A DNA stretch of 64,000 nt from Bombyx mori (GCF_030269925.1 NC_085119.1:8407001-8471000); one strand, 5' to 3'. Shown: positions 11,678 to 22,366, counted from the stretch's first letter. Translations and numbers: made by a program. Notes: generated from the sequence alone by a model not told the origin.

Positions 11678-12876
11678 GTCGCAGCTTCATAAGCGCGATC
11701 GTCTGTGATGACGAATTCAATGAATTAATACACCTGACACACTTCTCCCAATATACATGTTTATTCGGAACAGGATGAAAACAATTTTAGGGAACATAAG
11801 GGTACATTTAGGGTACTTGATATAACATATTGATCGAATATAGAAAAGACGACAATCTTTCGATAACCTATTTTACCCATTTCCGTATCGAGCTTACCTT
11901 GTTAAACAAATTAAACAAGTATTTTACTTGGGTATATACATAGGTCTCCACAAAGTGGAGATGGTCAGGTCATATAGTTAGAGGTAAAGATAAATAGTCA
12001 AAATCAATAATGAATTGGTTCACAAGTCATATGAAGAGGAAAAGAGGTAGACCTTCCAGCAGATGGGTGGATGATATTAAAGCCGTAGCAGGAGGTTTAT
12101 GGACAAGAACTGCCAAAGACAGAGAGGAATGGAAAAGGTTGGAGGAGGCCTTTGTCAATAAATGACATACAGACGGGGTTATCGATGTTAAATACACTCG
12201 CGAGCAAAAGTTTGGAATCACTTACTTGAAATTGATTCCGCGCGATCTTGTGTACTAAATATTTTTTTGATAATCATAAAAATGAGATCATTTTAAAGGT
12301 TGAACTCTTAACTTTAAACTGATACCAAATTCATTCAAATCGAGCCAGTAGTTAAGGAGCTATTCCCGATTAAGTGAAGGAGGTAGGAAACAAAGGAAAT
12401 ATGGAAAAATAATGAATGCATAAAACAACAAAAATTAATAAATAAAAAATTTATTTAGCCTTAAAATTAAATGTCAGTAGTTTGTGTTCCCTTCCCTTGC
12501 CCTAATAACTCCTCGAAGACGATTCTTCATAGACCTGATCAGCTTTTGAATTGATTCTTGTGGGATACCTTCCCACTTCTCAATCAACGCCGATTTCAGC
12601 TCATTCAGGCATGAAGGAGCAGAAGTTCTGGAACGAACCCTATTCTTCAGTTCATCCCACACGTGCTGAATAGGATTCAAGTCAGGGCTGAGCGCAGGCC
12701 AGTCCAATGTGGCGATATAGACTTCTTCGAAGTATTCAGTTGTTCCACGGGCAGTGTGACAACGAGCGTTATCGTGCTTAAGGAGGAAGCTATCACCGGC
12801 ATATCCCGCATAGGGAACGACATGTTCCAGCAGAATATTGGAAATGTACCCGTCCGAAGTTGACCGCCTCCTCGTC
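11678..12876. repeat. Direct duplication, copy 2 (1199 bp)
   Basis: Second copy of 10471-11669. This copy continues at its right edge into the remainder of the Tc1-like element, so it is the ancestral locus and copy 1 is the extra one, or the apparent duplication is an assembly error. Confidence 0.93.
11952..12164 (+). pseudogene. RTE-type LINE reverse transcriptase, C-terminal fragment (copy 2)
   Basis: Duplicate of the fragment at 10745-10957, including its internal stop; carried along by the 1199-bp duplication. Confidence 0.65.
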
Positions 12877-13849
12877 CCCCACCAGGCACGAAAACAAGCT
12901 CGGTTTTACCGTCGAAGGAAATGCCGGCCCACATCATACAAGAGCCGACCCCATAAGCCACTGTTTCAGCGAAACAGCACTGCGCAAATCGCTCCCCAGG
13001 CCGCCTGTAGACCCAACCTCTTCGGTCGCTACCATGCAAACACATCCTGCTCTCGTCGGAGAACAGGATTTGCCTCCATTGCTCAACCTCTCAATTAAGA
13101 TTGGTACGAGCAAATTGAAGGCGTGCTTGTCGATGAGCTACCGTGAGTTTCGGGCCTGTGACAGGCCTTTTTGGAGTCAGATTCGCTTGCTTGAGTCGTC
13201 GACGAACTGTCTACTTGCTAGCTGCTACCCTACGAACATCTTGGAGCTCCTGTTGGACGTCGACACCAGGTTAATGCCGATTTCGGAGAGAGGTTAACAC
13301 GATAAAACGGTCATTCCTCTCCGATGTGCCCCGGCGCCGTCCAGATCTTGGTCTCGGGATAAAGCTACCAGTCTCTTGAAAGCGCTTGCAAACTTTTGAA
13401 ACACAGGAATGGCTTATTTGGAGCCGACGAGCGACAATCCGCTGGCTGAGCTCTTCTTGCAATAGGGCTACGATTTGTGCTACTTCTGTAGGTGTTGTCC
13501 CAATTGTCGTACAAGGTAAAGGGTCAAAAGTAGCCGAGATATGTACCAGTCAACGTGTGAAAGTCGACTGATAAAGAAAATCCGATAACAGGTGCTTTTA
13601 TAGGGGTCAGTAGGCCGCAACTCGCGACGTATCAAGCAATTGAAACACGTCTTTTTCGTTATTCCTTCACTTAATCCAAGATAACTTCTTAAATACTGGC
13701 TTGATTTTAATGAATTTGGTATCAGTTTAAAGTTAGGAATTCAACCTTTAAAATGATCTCGTTTTTATGATTATCAAAAAAATATTTAGTACACAAGATC
13801 GCGCGGAATCAATTTCAAGTAAGTGATTCCAAACTTTTGCTCGCGAGTG
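12195..13849 (-). mobile_element. Tc1-like transposon with ~187-bp inverted repeats (1655 bp)
   Basis: Flanked by TA at 12193-12194 and 13850-13851. The left end (12195-12381) and the inverted right end (13663-13849) match closely over about 187 bp, starting CACTCGCGAGCAAAAGTTTG. The transposase lies between on the minus strand. Confidence 0.9.
12474..13520 (-). pseudogene. Tc1-like (DD34E) transposase, degraded
   Basis: N-terminal helix-turn-helix (QEELSQRIVARRLQ, SHSCVSKVCKRF), a GRRRGTS basic segment, first catalytic Asp in LFSDESR near 13045, MWAGISFDGKTELV, second Asp in LKHDNARCHTAR, then WPALSPDLNPIQHVWDEL. The residue 34 positions after the second Asp is Gln (CAG), where active Tc1 enzymes have Glu, so the catalytic triad is broken. 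There is at least one stop near 13271 and a frameshift around 12855-12885, close to the right edge of the duplication at 12876. Ends with a stop at 12474-12476. Confidence 0.85.
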
Positions 13850-13851
13850 TA

Positions 13852-14708
13852 GTTAAGGATAGAGTTAAGACTTTAATATATAAAGTATATAAAAATAAAA
13901 GTGTTAACAAAAAGAAAATTAAGATATGTAAATGAAATACTGTCTGAATAAAGGCTATAATAATAATAAAATATACATAGGTATACGTGAATGAAACGTG
14001 GAAATTATTAGATCTTGGTGCACCTATACCTATATAAAGATAACTGCAGTTCCAAGCTCGGTGCACTAGCAACATTAACATAACTTTGTATTCAGTGGCG
14101 GCGAGAGAAAACTCACTGGTGACGTCGTAAATTTCGACAAACTTACAAACATGTTCGATGGAAATTTCAATTTGCAAGTTATAGCTGTCCGTGACTTATA
14201 ATCATGAATGAAACTTAAATTATTTATAGCAGAATTATACGGCAAGTAATGGAACTGCACTAGAATTTTATGATGGCACCTAGTTAGTTGTGTAGTATAT
14301 TTTATTCTTTATATAGTACGCGTATATTATTCAACACAATGATTATGTTTCGTACTCGAGAACAGAGGATAGGCAGTCAATTTATTTTGGGCGTTTCCGA
14401 ATCTAAAGAGTAGGGAGTACTTAAAAGACTTTCATATTTCATAACTCTTTATTAAAACCTCATTTAAAAAAAAACTATGTTAGTCATATTAACATTTTTT
14501 GACAGATAAAATCAGAAAGGTCGTCAACTTCCATTGAACTACTTAATTATAATATTAACAAAGCAAAATTGAATCAAATAACAACCTTTTTGATCATAAA
14601 ATTAAAGTCTTTGAAGTTGTTGATTTGTCAAAGATTTATGTAAAAATGATATTCTGTTAGTTACCATCATTGTAGGGAGTGTTAAATATATTTTTTTGAA
14701 GTACTGCG
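13852..14708. other. Intergenic upstream of PPP1R36-like copy A
   Basis: AT-rich; minus-strand open frames here have no recognisable domain. It should contain the promoter of the gene starting at 14709, but I see no clear core-promoter motif. Confidence 0.4.
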
Positions 14709-17700
14709 ATGGCTGATGATGAAGAGGGTGTTTTTGGAGGTTTGTATGAAGACGGCCATTGGGAATGGAATGAAAATACAAATACCTTACATTTTATAAG
14801 GTACTAAAAAAATTCTTAAAATATTTAATGGGATAATAATGGGGGGGATAACAAAAAATTAATAGGGGGGATATTCTAAATCTCGGGTGTTCGAATCGTC
14901 TTCAATACTTGATTGTTACTAAGTACCTACTAAGAAAACTTTCGATACTTACTCTTAATATAAATTAATTATTGTTGTAAACGTTTCAGCAAAGCTATTA
15001 TTAGATTATTTTGGATTTCAGCGATTTACCTCCACAACCAGTGGAAACTATTCAGATATCAACAAAAGCGCCCACTGGAGCCATAGAGTTTCGAGACGAT
15101 GTAGATTTAATTGAACAGGTGCTGATTTTCTAAAATATAATGTTAAAAATAATTTGGAAATTATAGTTAGTCCGTGCGTTCGTGTTTTATGTGACCGGGC
15201 TGTGTTTATCCAATTTATATGAAACTGTGTACTTAGTTGATTTTTCCATTTAGGAAAATAATTCTGACCGAGTATCGTCGATCCGCAGTGGATGGTGCGC
15301 GAGTATTTTCAACGAATAGTTACAATAAGCCGTTGGATTTATAAACTTAGTGGCAAAAACACTGTTTATGTTGAAACAAACAGATGATGTAAACATTTTT
15401 TTTTCGCTACCTGATCCTTGGTAACTTAAGAGGCTATTTGAAATCGGAATCGCGATCCACTGAGAATCCTTTGAGAAACTGGTTGGGTTGTGTTTATGGG
15501 CTAGGTCGTACGTTGATTGAAGGGGGATCGGTACTTGGGGAGCATAAAAGTACTGAGAGTGGATCAGGGGATTCAGATAGGATATGTAAGCTTTATAAAT
15601 TTGCAATTAAATAAATAAAAACGTTTATTTACTAGATACGGTTTCGCAGGCGTTACCAAAGGAAGTTGCAACCCGGTCAGGCAGACGTTATAACTCTTCA
15701 GGTGACACTTTCATCACTAACTGTAATCACTAATTATTAACAAATTATGTAATTATAAAGTTGATGTTATAGGATGTAAAGGATATTGCAATATTTACTG
15801 CACCTGTCGGTATATTAAGTCCAGTATTGATTAATATGCTTCATCTTCCCACGACAGAAAGGTTTTTGAGAGCACTGATTCTATGTTGCCAGTACTATTT
15901 ACAGGTAATTATTTATTTTCACATAAAAATAAAATGTTTATCACGCTTTTGTTGTCAATATATATATACACATGTATATCTCTAGTATGTCCTACCTGAT
16001 AGGAAAGGTTTACTTTCGCTCATGAAAATACCGCTATTCATAGTTTTTATATCATTCGGCGTATTCTTTTATATAGTTTTATAAATTAATACCTTGTATA
16101 AAAGTACAATATTTTAGTTTTATGTGTTTGTATTGGTTATAATTAAGATTGCAGATGAAATGGCAAATCGTATAATAGAATTGGAAGCAAAAGTTCGAAC
16201 GCCGGATTGTGAGATAATCGAAAACGAATACCGCGATAACTTAGCCGATCTGCGATTGTTAGTCGCCAAAGAATATTGCACAATATTAATAGGTAATTAG
16301 TACTACATTAGAACCTAAATGAGCATGTAATCAAACTACACGATGACGTATGTTAGTACTATAAAGCAATTTTATCGCTTCACTGGTTGCTTATTTATAC
16401 CTAATATTAGAACAGATGATTAAGGAATTATGAACACATAATGCACGTAGTTGTATTTTTATATCCACATATAACCAATCGTTATTTTTATGAAATAAAT
16501 AAAATGAAAATTATCTTTAGGCGGAGGTGAGACTAGAAAGTTCCATCACATGGGCCCACAGAAAAAACGTCGATCACTATCAGATAAAGACGCTCGTTTA
16601 TTCGAAACACTGTTGCGAATGTGCGTCCAAGTTGTTTGGCTGGCTTTGGGAAGGAAATCCTTTAATCAGATTGGTATTTTGATATTTGAATTTTACAATA
16701 TATACATACTTGTATTTTGTACGGTTACGTGAACTATGTCCCGGCCTAATTCTTGTTAAGTGATTACCAGTGTGCTTAGTGCGAGTTCTCGATAGCGTAA
16801 AAGTTAGCTCATGTTTGTATGGAATGGGATCGTTTGCGTACGTTTGCCGGTAACTTTTACGTTATCGAGAACGTTAAGAAACTCGCACTGAGCACACAGA
16901 GCTCATAAGAGTGAATATCGCCAATTTTTACTGGTGGTGAGACGCATGGCAAGCTTGTACGGGTAGGTACCGCCGAACCGCCCCCCTAGGTCTTCTGCGA
17001 AGAATCACGCGTTCCAATTTGAAGGATGTAGCAGCCGTTATACAATAGAAATGAGACTTCAATCTCGAGTTTCAAGATCGAATTTCGGACGGGCTCACGA
17101 TGGGCGTATACGTATAGTCTTTAAAGTAATTACGTAAGTTTAGAAATGTTGATTTCTATTACTTTTTGGTTATTATTAGTTAAACGTGGATTTTATTTAT
17201 GATCACGTTAAGTTCGTATTTCCTAATAAAAGTTTATATCTATCTGCTGGATTTAATACCAGTATAGTCTCGGTATATATCGCTCGGTACCAGCAAACCG
17301 AGAGCGTCTTTTTTAGACCATGATGACTACTATACCGGGGTTGAAATTCTGTAATCAGGTACTGACTTTTCTGCACAAAAAGATTCATGAACACGTGTTA
17401 GGTTTATGAATCAACACCACGAAGAAGGGAATGAGTAATAATTAAAAATTTATCAATTAATTTAAAATTATCAAATAAGAAAAAAATAAGCTGACTCGCT
17501 GTGTATTTTGGTATTTTGTTTATAGAATTGGAAGTGAATCGAGTCTTCAAATCTGATATATTCAATACAGTTGAGCACACTCTGAAAACCGGCTATGTCG
17601 GTAAAATGACAAAGGAAGAGCGTTCAGTTTTATTTGGAAACTGCATTCGTTACGATAAAAAGTTGAACACAAAATCGCCATTGACCAACGAAGTGTTTTG

Positions 17701-20700
17701 TTCTAGAGATGTCGATTATCGTGTTATGGGTCTTGGAGTCATTAAATGCCCTCAGTTAGTAATCATCTGATTGGCCAATTTTATAAGTTACTAGCTGACC
17801 CGGCAGACTTCGTAGTGCCTCAATCGATAAATAAAAGAACTAGACTTTTGTATAAAATAAACTTTTTAACACTACAAGTCCGACTGGCGGGACTTTTGTG
17901 AGTTTTCGTGAGTTCGTTGTTCCGGGCTGTTGGCGAAGATGATACAGAAATAATGTTTACACTGATTTGGTATGAGGTTTAATATAAAAACGACACAATA
18001 ACTAAAATAAAATACAAAATGAGTTGAGAATCGTACAATTAAACTAAGACTCGCAATATTTTACTGGTCGTCGTCGCGCGCGCTGAGGGCGTGTGTTTTC
18101 GCGCTCAGAGAGCTCTGTCTCAGCGGGCGGTAAGGCGGGGGCGGTATCGCACGTTCGGAAATTAAGTTCCGTTATATCCTCCCCCTCCGAGTCACTAGAA
18201 CGCCTCGTTAGTGGCTCGGCAGAAACAACAAGACGGGGCCGTCCACGCAGGCGTCGAGGCTGTACTGGAGCTGAGACCTGACCGGTTTGATTATGATACG
18301 GCTTCAAATGAGAAGCATGAAATTTCCCTAAAACCTGCGAATTCAAATCAGTAACCTCATAGGTAGTAGGACTAACGATATTACTAATCTGATAGGGTCC
18401 GTCACGCTTAGGCATGAACTTCTTCGTTCTACCTTTGGCGGCATCACTTAACAAGTGCGTAGAGAGAAGGACTAGATCACCTACTTGGTAACTGGGACCA
18501 GATAACTGAATTTTGTCGGTTTGCTACTTCCTAACATCCTGATGATGTTCAGCGTAAGGCATTGGGGCTCTCCCTGGTCTGAAGACATCCTCGTTGCACT
18601 GCAGAAGAGAAGCTAGGCGGTTAACGCTCTGGAGGACACAGCATAGTTCCCTCGTCTTCTCTTAAGAAATCAGCAGCAGAACAAGGCGTGAGGTCACTGG
18701 GGTACTCGAACTCCAATGGAAAAACTCGTTCAGAACCATGGTAGCGCCATGTCGAAGTATGGAAGTCGATGGCTAAACCAGCTGCTACTAAAAAGTCTAC
18801 ACCCAATAATGTGTCATTATCCTGGGCGTCCGGAAATACGACAAATTCCATGGAAATAACTTTACCCGGTAATAATTTTACATCAAGTGTCGTTGACAAC
18901 ATTTGTCGCGTTTGAATTGAACCATCGGCAAGCTTAACACGTATAGAACTAGACACAAAAGACTGATTATGCTGTTGCAGTAAGGCGTAGAGTGAAGAAC
19001 CGGCAACAGTTCGCTTGGCTGCGGTGTCGATTAAACCCCTACCTCGGATTCCTAAAATCTCTATACCTAAAATAGGTCGTCGCGCGTTGCCATTTTGCGA
19101 AGAAGTTACAGACGAAAGGGTGACAAAACTATCACAATTAAAATTTGTGGTCCCCTTAACCGGTGCATAAATTTCCAGTTTTTGTCCTGAAAAATTTTTG
19201 GTCACCCTACTTTTATTATCGAATTCCTGGTTTTGTCCTGAAAAAATCATGGTCGCCCTACTCGGTGACGGACCACGTGACAGGCACTGACGAGAACGTT
19301 TCGTTTTCCATTTATGTCTATTATTTACGACGCACTGATTAACACAAAATTCCCTAGGAGATACTGATTTCAATTCGCTAGGTACATGAGTGCGGTTAAA
19401 ACACTCCCCCTGCTTAACAGGACGGGATAAGTATGTAAACAAAGGCGTATCATCGAAACGCGGCAAATTTGAAACAATTTGTTTATCAACACGTTTATGG
19501 GACGAGTTTACATTACATTTACGGGCAAAATTATTATTTACGGGGGGTGTACTTACATTATTACATGATACCAAACTTAGCTGAGCAGTGTGTAGCGATG
19601 AATTAACATAATTTGGGCGCTCGGTATGAACACTACTGGATAAAAACAAGTCAGGTACAGCCCCAGTAAAAACCATAGGTAAACTTGCCAAATTACTCAC
19701 CTGGGCGGACGGCTTACCAACAGCTGATGTCTCAGCGGTCGTTGTACTTCGCGATCGCGTTCGCGGTATTTGAATAAAATCGACCGCGTTAAAATTTAAA
19801 CTACATTTGGAACAATTAGAACGTATGACTCCGCTCGCGCCGCAACCGTAACATTTAATATTATTTACTTTACTAACTACGTTGTCGTTACTGTCATTCG
19901 CGGTTTGTTTTAATAACAATTTACGACACTGATCACGCGTATGACCGTAACTTTTACAATAAACACAGTATCGACGTTTCTCGGGTTTTTCGGCGGTCGG
20001 CGTGGCGTCGGCGTTATCGCCTGACGAACGTTGGCGCGGGGAAACTTCTACAGCGGCCGTAGGTACACGCTGCGTTGCAGGCCGCGGCGGCTCGAGTCGA
20101 GCGCGGGCGGCGGCGGCGGCACCCTTTGATGTCTCGGCGACGGCGTTTGAAGTATGCGCTTCTTTCGTAGAATCCTCAATACTTCGTGCTTTTTGCAGGA
20201 GAACATTGACACTGGTGATTTCCTCTCTACGAAGGCGTTTACGAATTTTATGATGCAGTAATCCGTATATCATATCGAGCTCCACTTTTTCACATAGGTC
20301 GCCTCGAGGTAGCTTCGCGAGGAGTGCTCGAGCCCTGGCGACAAACAGGTCGGTTTTCTCCATAGGCTGCTGGCCGTCTGCGAATAGGTCGACATAAATT
20401 CTGTGGGGTGGGCGGCGATCACCAAAAGCACTTCGTAGATTTGAGATGACGTCTTCCCATGTAGAAACTTGATGCTTGATACCCTGCCACCAGGTAGCGG
20501 CGGTGTGCGTCAGCAACATGGAAATACCTTTTACGGCTACGTCATCGGGAACATTGGCGGCGTCTCTGTACGATTCTATTGCGTCGATAAAACCTTCTAC
20601 TGACTCGTCTGCGCGTCCGCTGAATACATATTTGCAGCGGCTGAAGTTGTTGGCGGGCCGATGGTCGAATGTAGGAGTCGCCGACTGCCTGACGCTATCT

Positions 20701-22004
20701 AACAGCTCCCGGAACGCGTCTAGCTGCGTTCGTTGAAGGGTGTCGATCAGCATGGTGATGTCTTCCGGGCGGAAGCAAACACTGGCGGGCGGCGCGTCAC
20801 TCGACGGCGCGTGGGGCGGCGACGCGGCTCTCGCGTCGCGCTCCTCGGAATTGGGCATCTTCTTCGGCGGCATTATTTGACGACGGTTTAGTCGGTAAAG
20901 TCAGGAAAACACAAATCGTTCATGTAGGCACAATACTTTCATATATCACTTCACAGCTAAACGTTCGGGCGCCATTTTTAACACTACAAGTCCGACTGGC
21001 GGGACTTTTGTGAGTTTTCGTGAGTTCGTTGTTCCGGGCTGTTGGCGAAGATGATACAGAAATAATGTTTACACTGATTTGGTATGAGGTTTAATATAAA
21101 AACGACACAATAACTAAAATAAAATACAAAATGAGTTGAGAATCGTACAATTAAACTAAGACTCGCAATATTTTACTGGTCGTCGTCGCGCGCGCTGAGG
21201 GCGTGTGTTTTCGCGCTCAGAGAGCTCTGTCTCAGCGGGCGGTAAGGCGGGGGCGGTATCGCACGTTCGGAAATTAAGTTCCGTTATAACTTAAAACAAA
21301 CAAAAGGTATCCGTCCGTCGGGGGACACATCAAAGAAAAAACAAAATTGTTATTATTATTTATATCCAAGCATTTTCATATTTATTTACCTTTTAAACCT
21401 TCTCTGGACTCCCATAAATAATTCAAGACCAAAATTTGCCAAATCGATCCAGCCGTTCTCGAGTTTTAGCGAGACTAACGAACAGCAATTCATTTTTATA
21501 TATATAGATTTTTGCGAAGAAGCCTGTGACCACCGATCAATTTTGTTGTTCTAAACTGTTGTTCCATAAAGTGGGATTGGCACGAGGTATGACTCGTATC
21601 GTTTGATAAAGCTTATAGTTTAACGCTAATTGCTCTTGGAAATGTGACAGTGTTTAAGTTGTACCTAAGTGTCCATAAGATGGTAGTGTCTATGACGTAT
21701 GATGTCTAAGATCCGATATCGGCAAAACACCAGACGACCTGTAAATTTGTCTGCACATATGATTTATAGCATTAAAAAATAAAAAAAAATATTACATTTG
21801 TTTTTCAGCCTAACTTCTCGTTTGCAATATTTACTTTTGACAATAGCCGGTCCTGAGGAGAATTTTACTGAATCCGGTATAGTTCTCGGTATTATTGGTT
21901 TGCCACGTTCTGCTTTCGACACGATGCTTAGACCCCTACCGACTGCTACGGAAGGAAAATCTAAAGCTTCAATGTTCGTAAAAAGAATATTAAACGAATA
22001 TTAA
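14709..22004 (+). CDS. PPP1R36-like protein, copy A (8 exons)
   Basis: Exons 14709-14800, 15022-15118, 15636-15701, 15773-15904, 16148-16292, 16521-16673, 17526-17754 and 21809-22004, all GT-AG and in frame; ~369 residues. Start ATG begins MADDEEGVF with the motif EDGHWEWNENTNTLHF. Further recognisable segments: VITLQDVKDIAIF, LVAKEYCTILIG, FHHMG, WLALGRKSFNQIE, NRVFKSDIFN and IGLPRSAFDTML. This pattern (CQYYL, YC-x3-LG, HHM, W-x3-RK-x-F) is what I recall for protein phosphatase 1 regulatory subunit 36, a sperm/cilium-associated PP1 partner in vertebrates; I see no clear RVxF docking motif. Intron 7 holds a Helitron-like element carrying a gypsy insertion, intron 6 a MITE. A homologous gene in inverted orientation lies at 25584-28815. 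Exon structure is solid; the family name is somewhat less so. Confidence 0.82.
15395..15580 (-). mobile_element. Decayed Jockey-like LINE 3' end
   Basis: Intron 2 of copy A. Minus-oriented remnants such as GGAATCGCGATCCACTGAGA and GAAACTGGTTGGGTTGTGT match the LINE 3'-UTR family at 59690-59760, with indels. Confidence 0.55.
16770..16897. mobile_element. MITE with ~35-bp inverted arms
   Basis: Left arm GTGTGCTTAGTGCGAG...CTCGATAGCGTAAAAGTTA pairs with right arm TAACTTTTACGTTATCGAGA...CTCGCACTGAGCACAC; the right arm carries an 11-base insertion between its two blocks. No coding. In intron 6 of copy A. Confidence 0.75.
16920..17110 (+). repeat. Degenerate Bm1-type SINE
   Basis: Recognisable pieces ACGGGTAGGTACC, TTTGAAGGATGTAGCAGCC and GGACGGGCTCACGATGGG in the order of the SINE body. 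Strongly diverged, so old. Confidence 0.5.
17865..18176 (-). repeat. 3' LTR of the gypsy element
   Basis: 312 bp, reading identical to 20977-21288. On the minus strand it runs from TATAACGGAACTTAATTTCC to CGGACTTGTAGTGTTAAA, so the termini are not the usual TG...CA. The integrase-tail frame runs into it. Confidence 0.88.
18044..18535 (-). pseudogene. Integrase C-terminal remnant of gypsy pol
   Basis: Contains YQVGDLVLL, then DGPYQISNIVSPTTYEV and FHASHLKPYHNQ, the chromodomain-like/GPY-F tail of Ty3/gypsy integrases, ending at a stop inside the LTR. Upstream, LLQCNEDVFRPGRAPMPYAE (about 18550-18615) is the usual start of reverse transcriptase. The two meet near 18535-18545, so everything between them has been deleted; a stop codon lies close to the joint. 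Confidence 0.75.
18177..18188 (-). other. Polypurine tract
   Basis: On the minus strand GGAGGGGGAGGA directly precedes the 3' LTR. It would prime plus-strand DNA synthesis and fixes the LTR boundary. Confidence 0.75.
18621..20873 (-). CDS. Gag-protease polyprotein of the gypsy element (750 aa)
   Basis: Uninterrupted frame from the ATG at 20873. Capsid-like region at residues ~70-240 (KYVFSGRADESVEGFIDAIE, ATWWQGIK, RRPPHRIYVDLF). A CX2CX4HX4C zinc knuckle at residues 303-316 (CVYCKSYGHTRDQC); a second knuckle at 341-354 has Val in place of the His (CYGCGASGVIRSNC). A retropepsin-like domain near residue 614 reads GLIDTAAKRTVAG where the family normally has DTG/DSG, followed by LLGVDFLVAAGL. 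Gag would package RNA and protease would mature it. The intact length fits mobilisation in trans with polymerase supplied by relatives. Confidence 0.9.
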   Translation of the reverse strand: MPPKKMPNSEERDARAASPPHAPSSDAPPASVCFRPEDITMLIDTLQRTQLDAFRELLDSVRQSATPTFDHRPANNFSRCKYVFSGRADESVEGFIDAIESYRDAANVPDDVAVKGISMLLTHTAATWWQGIKHQVSTWEDVISNLRSAFGDRRPPHRIYVDLFADGQQPMEKTDLFVARARALLAKLPRGDLCEKVELDMIYGLLHHKIRKRLRREEITSVNVLLQKARSIEDSTKEAHTSNAVAETSKGAAAAARARLEPPRPATQRVPTAAVEVSPRQRSSGDNADATPTAEKPEKRRYCVYCKSYGHTRDQCRKLLLKQTANDSNDNVVSKVNNIKCYGCGASGVIRSNCSKCSLNFNAVDFIQIPRTRSRSTTTAETSAVGKPSAQVSNLASLPMVFTGAVPDLFLSSSVHTERPNYVNSSLHTAQLSLVSCNNVSTPPVNNNFARKCNVNSSHKRVDKQIVSNLPRFDDTPLFTYLSRPVKQGECFNRTHVPSELKSVSPREFCVNQCVVNNRHKWKTKRSRQCLSRGPSPSRATMIFSGQNQEFDNKSRVTKNFSGQKLEIYAPVKGTTNFNCDSFVTLSSVTSSQNGNARRPILGIEILGIRGRGLIDTAAKRTVAGSSLYALLQQHNQSFVSSSIRVKLADGSIQTRQMLSTTLDVKLLPGKVISMEFVVFPDAQDNDTLLGVDFLVAAGLAIDFHTSTWRYHGSERVFPLEFEYPSDLTPCSAADFLREDEGTMLCPPER
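20963..20974 (-). other. tRNA primer-binding site
   Basis: On the minus strand TGGCGCCCGAAC lies two bases inside the 5' LTR and complements the 3' end of a lysine tRNA (UUU type), the common gypsy/retrovirus primer class. Confidence 0.8.
20977..21288 (-). repeat. 5' LTR of the gypsy element
   Basis: 312 bp; carries the promoter for the element's minus-strand transcript. I saw no difference from the other LTR. Confidence 0.88.
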
Positions 22005-22366
22005 TATCGTTGATGTAGTGGTTAGTGACTATGACTACTGACTGTTCCGCCCTGATTCCATTTCCGATTGGAATCAATATCTGTGTTTAAGATGTTGCTA
22101 TTCATGATCTCAGTGTGATGTTGGTATTCATGTTATTATCTCGTATGCGTTTTCTATAAATATATTTATTTTCTCAATTGTTTAATGGAGTAACGAAGAC
22201 ATTCAAATGTATTTGTAACAACCAAGAATTATGATTCGGAGGATTTTTAGTAGCACCGTTAAATCTTGATCGGAAAATTTCTGGTCCAAAACAATTTGAT
22301 TTTGAGTTGCTTGTCATCAAATCTAGGTCTTCGACAAGCAACCGGAGCTCTAAAAGTGCAGCGTCT

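Larger units (their letters stand above)
17865..21288 (-). mobile_element. Non-autonomous Ty3/gypsy retrotransposon (3424 bp)
   Basis: Two 312-bp LTRs, a primer-binding site, a polypurine tract, an intact gag-protease frame and the extreme C-terminus of integrase, all on the minus strand. Reverse transcriptase, RNase H and the integrase core are absent. Target-site duplication ACTT. LTR sequences look identical throughout as I read them, indicating a recent insertion. Confidence 0.9.
17791..21508 (-). mobile_element. Helitron-like element split by a gypsy insertion
   Basis: Minus orientation: 3' end CTAGCTGACCCGGCAGACTT (17791 on, inverse of the GGGTCAGCTAG ends elsewhere) and 5' end TCTATATATATAAAAATG inverse at 21508. 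Joined across the insertion it matches the copies at 39353-39636 and 61697-61980. It lies in intron 7 of copy A. The 3.4-kb insertion splits it at the target duplication ACTT (17861-17864, 21289-21292). Confidence 0.75.

Noticed and set aside
10820..12221. Two identical 64-codon minus frames
   Set aside because: Antisense to the LINE C-terminal fragment and present twice only because of the 1199-bp duplication.
10471..12876. Direct repeats as LTRs of a retrotransposon
   Set aside because: The units are adjacent with only 8 bp between them, lack LTR ends, and contain part of a Tc1 element and unrelated flank.
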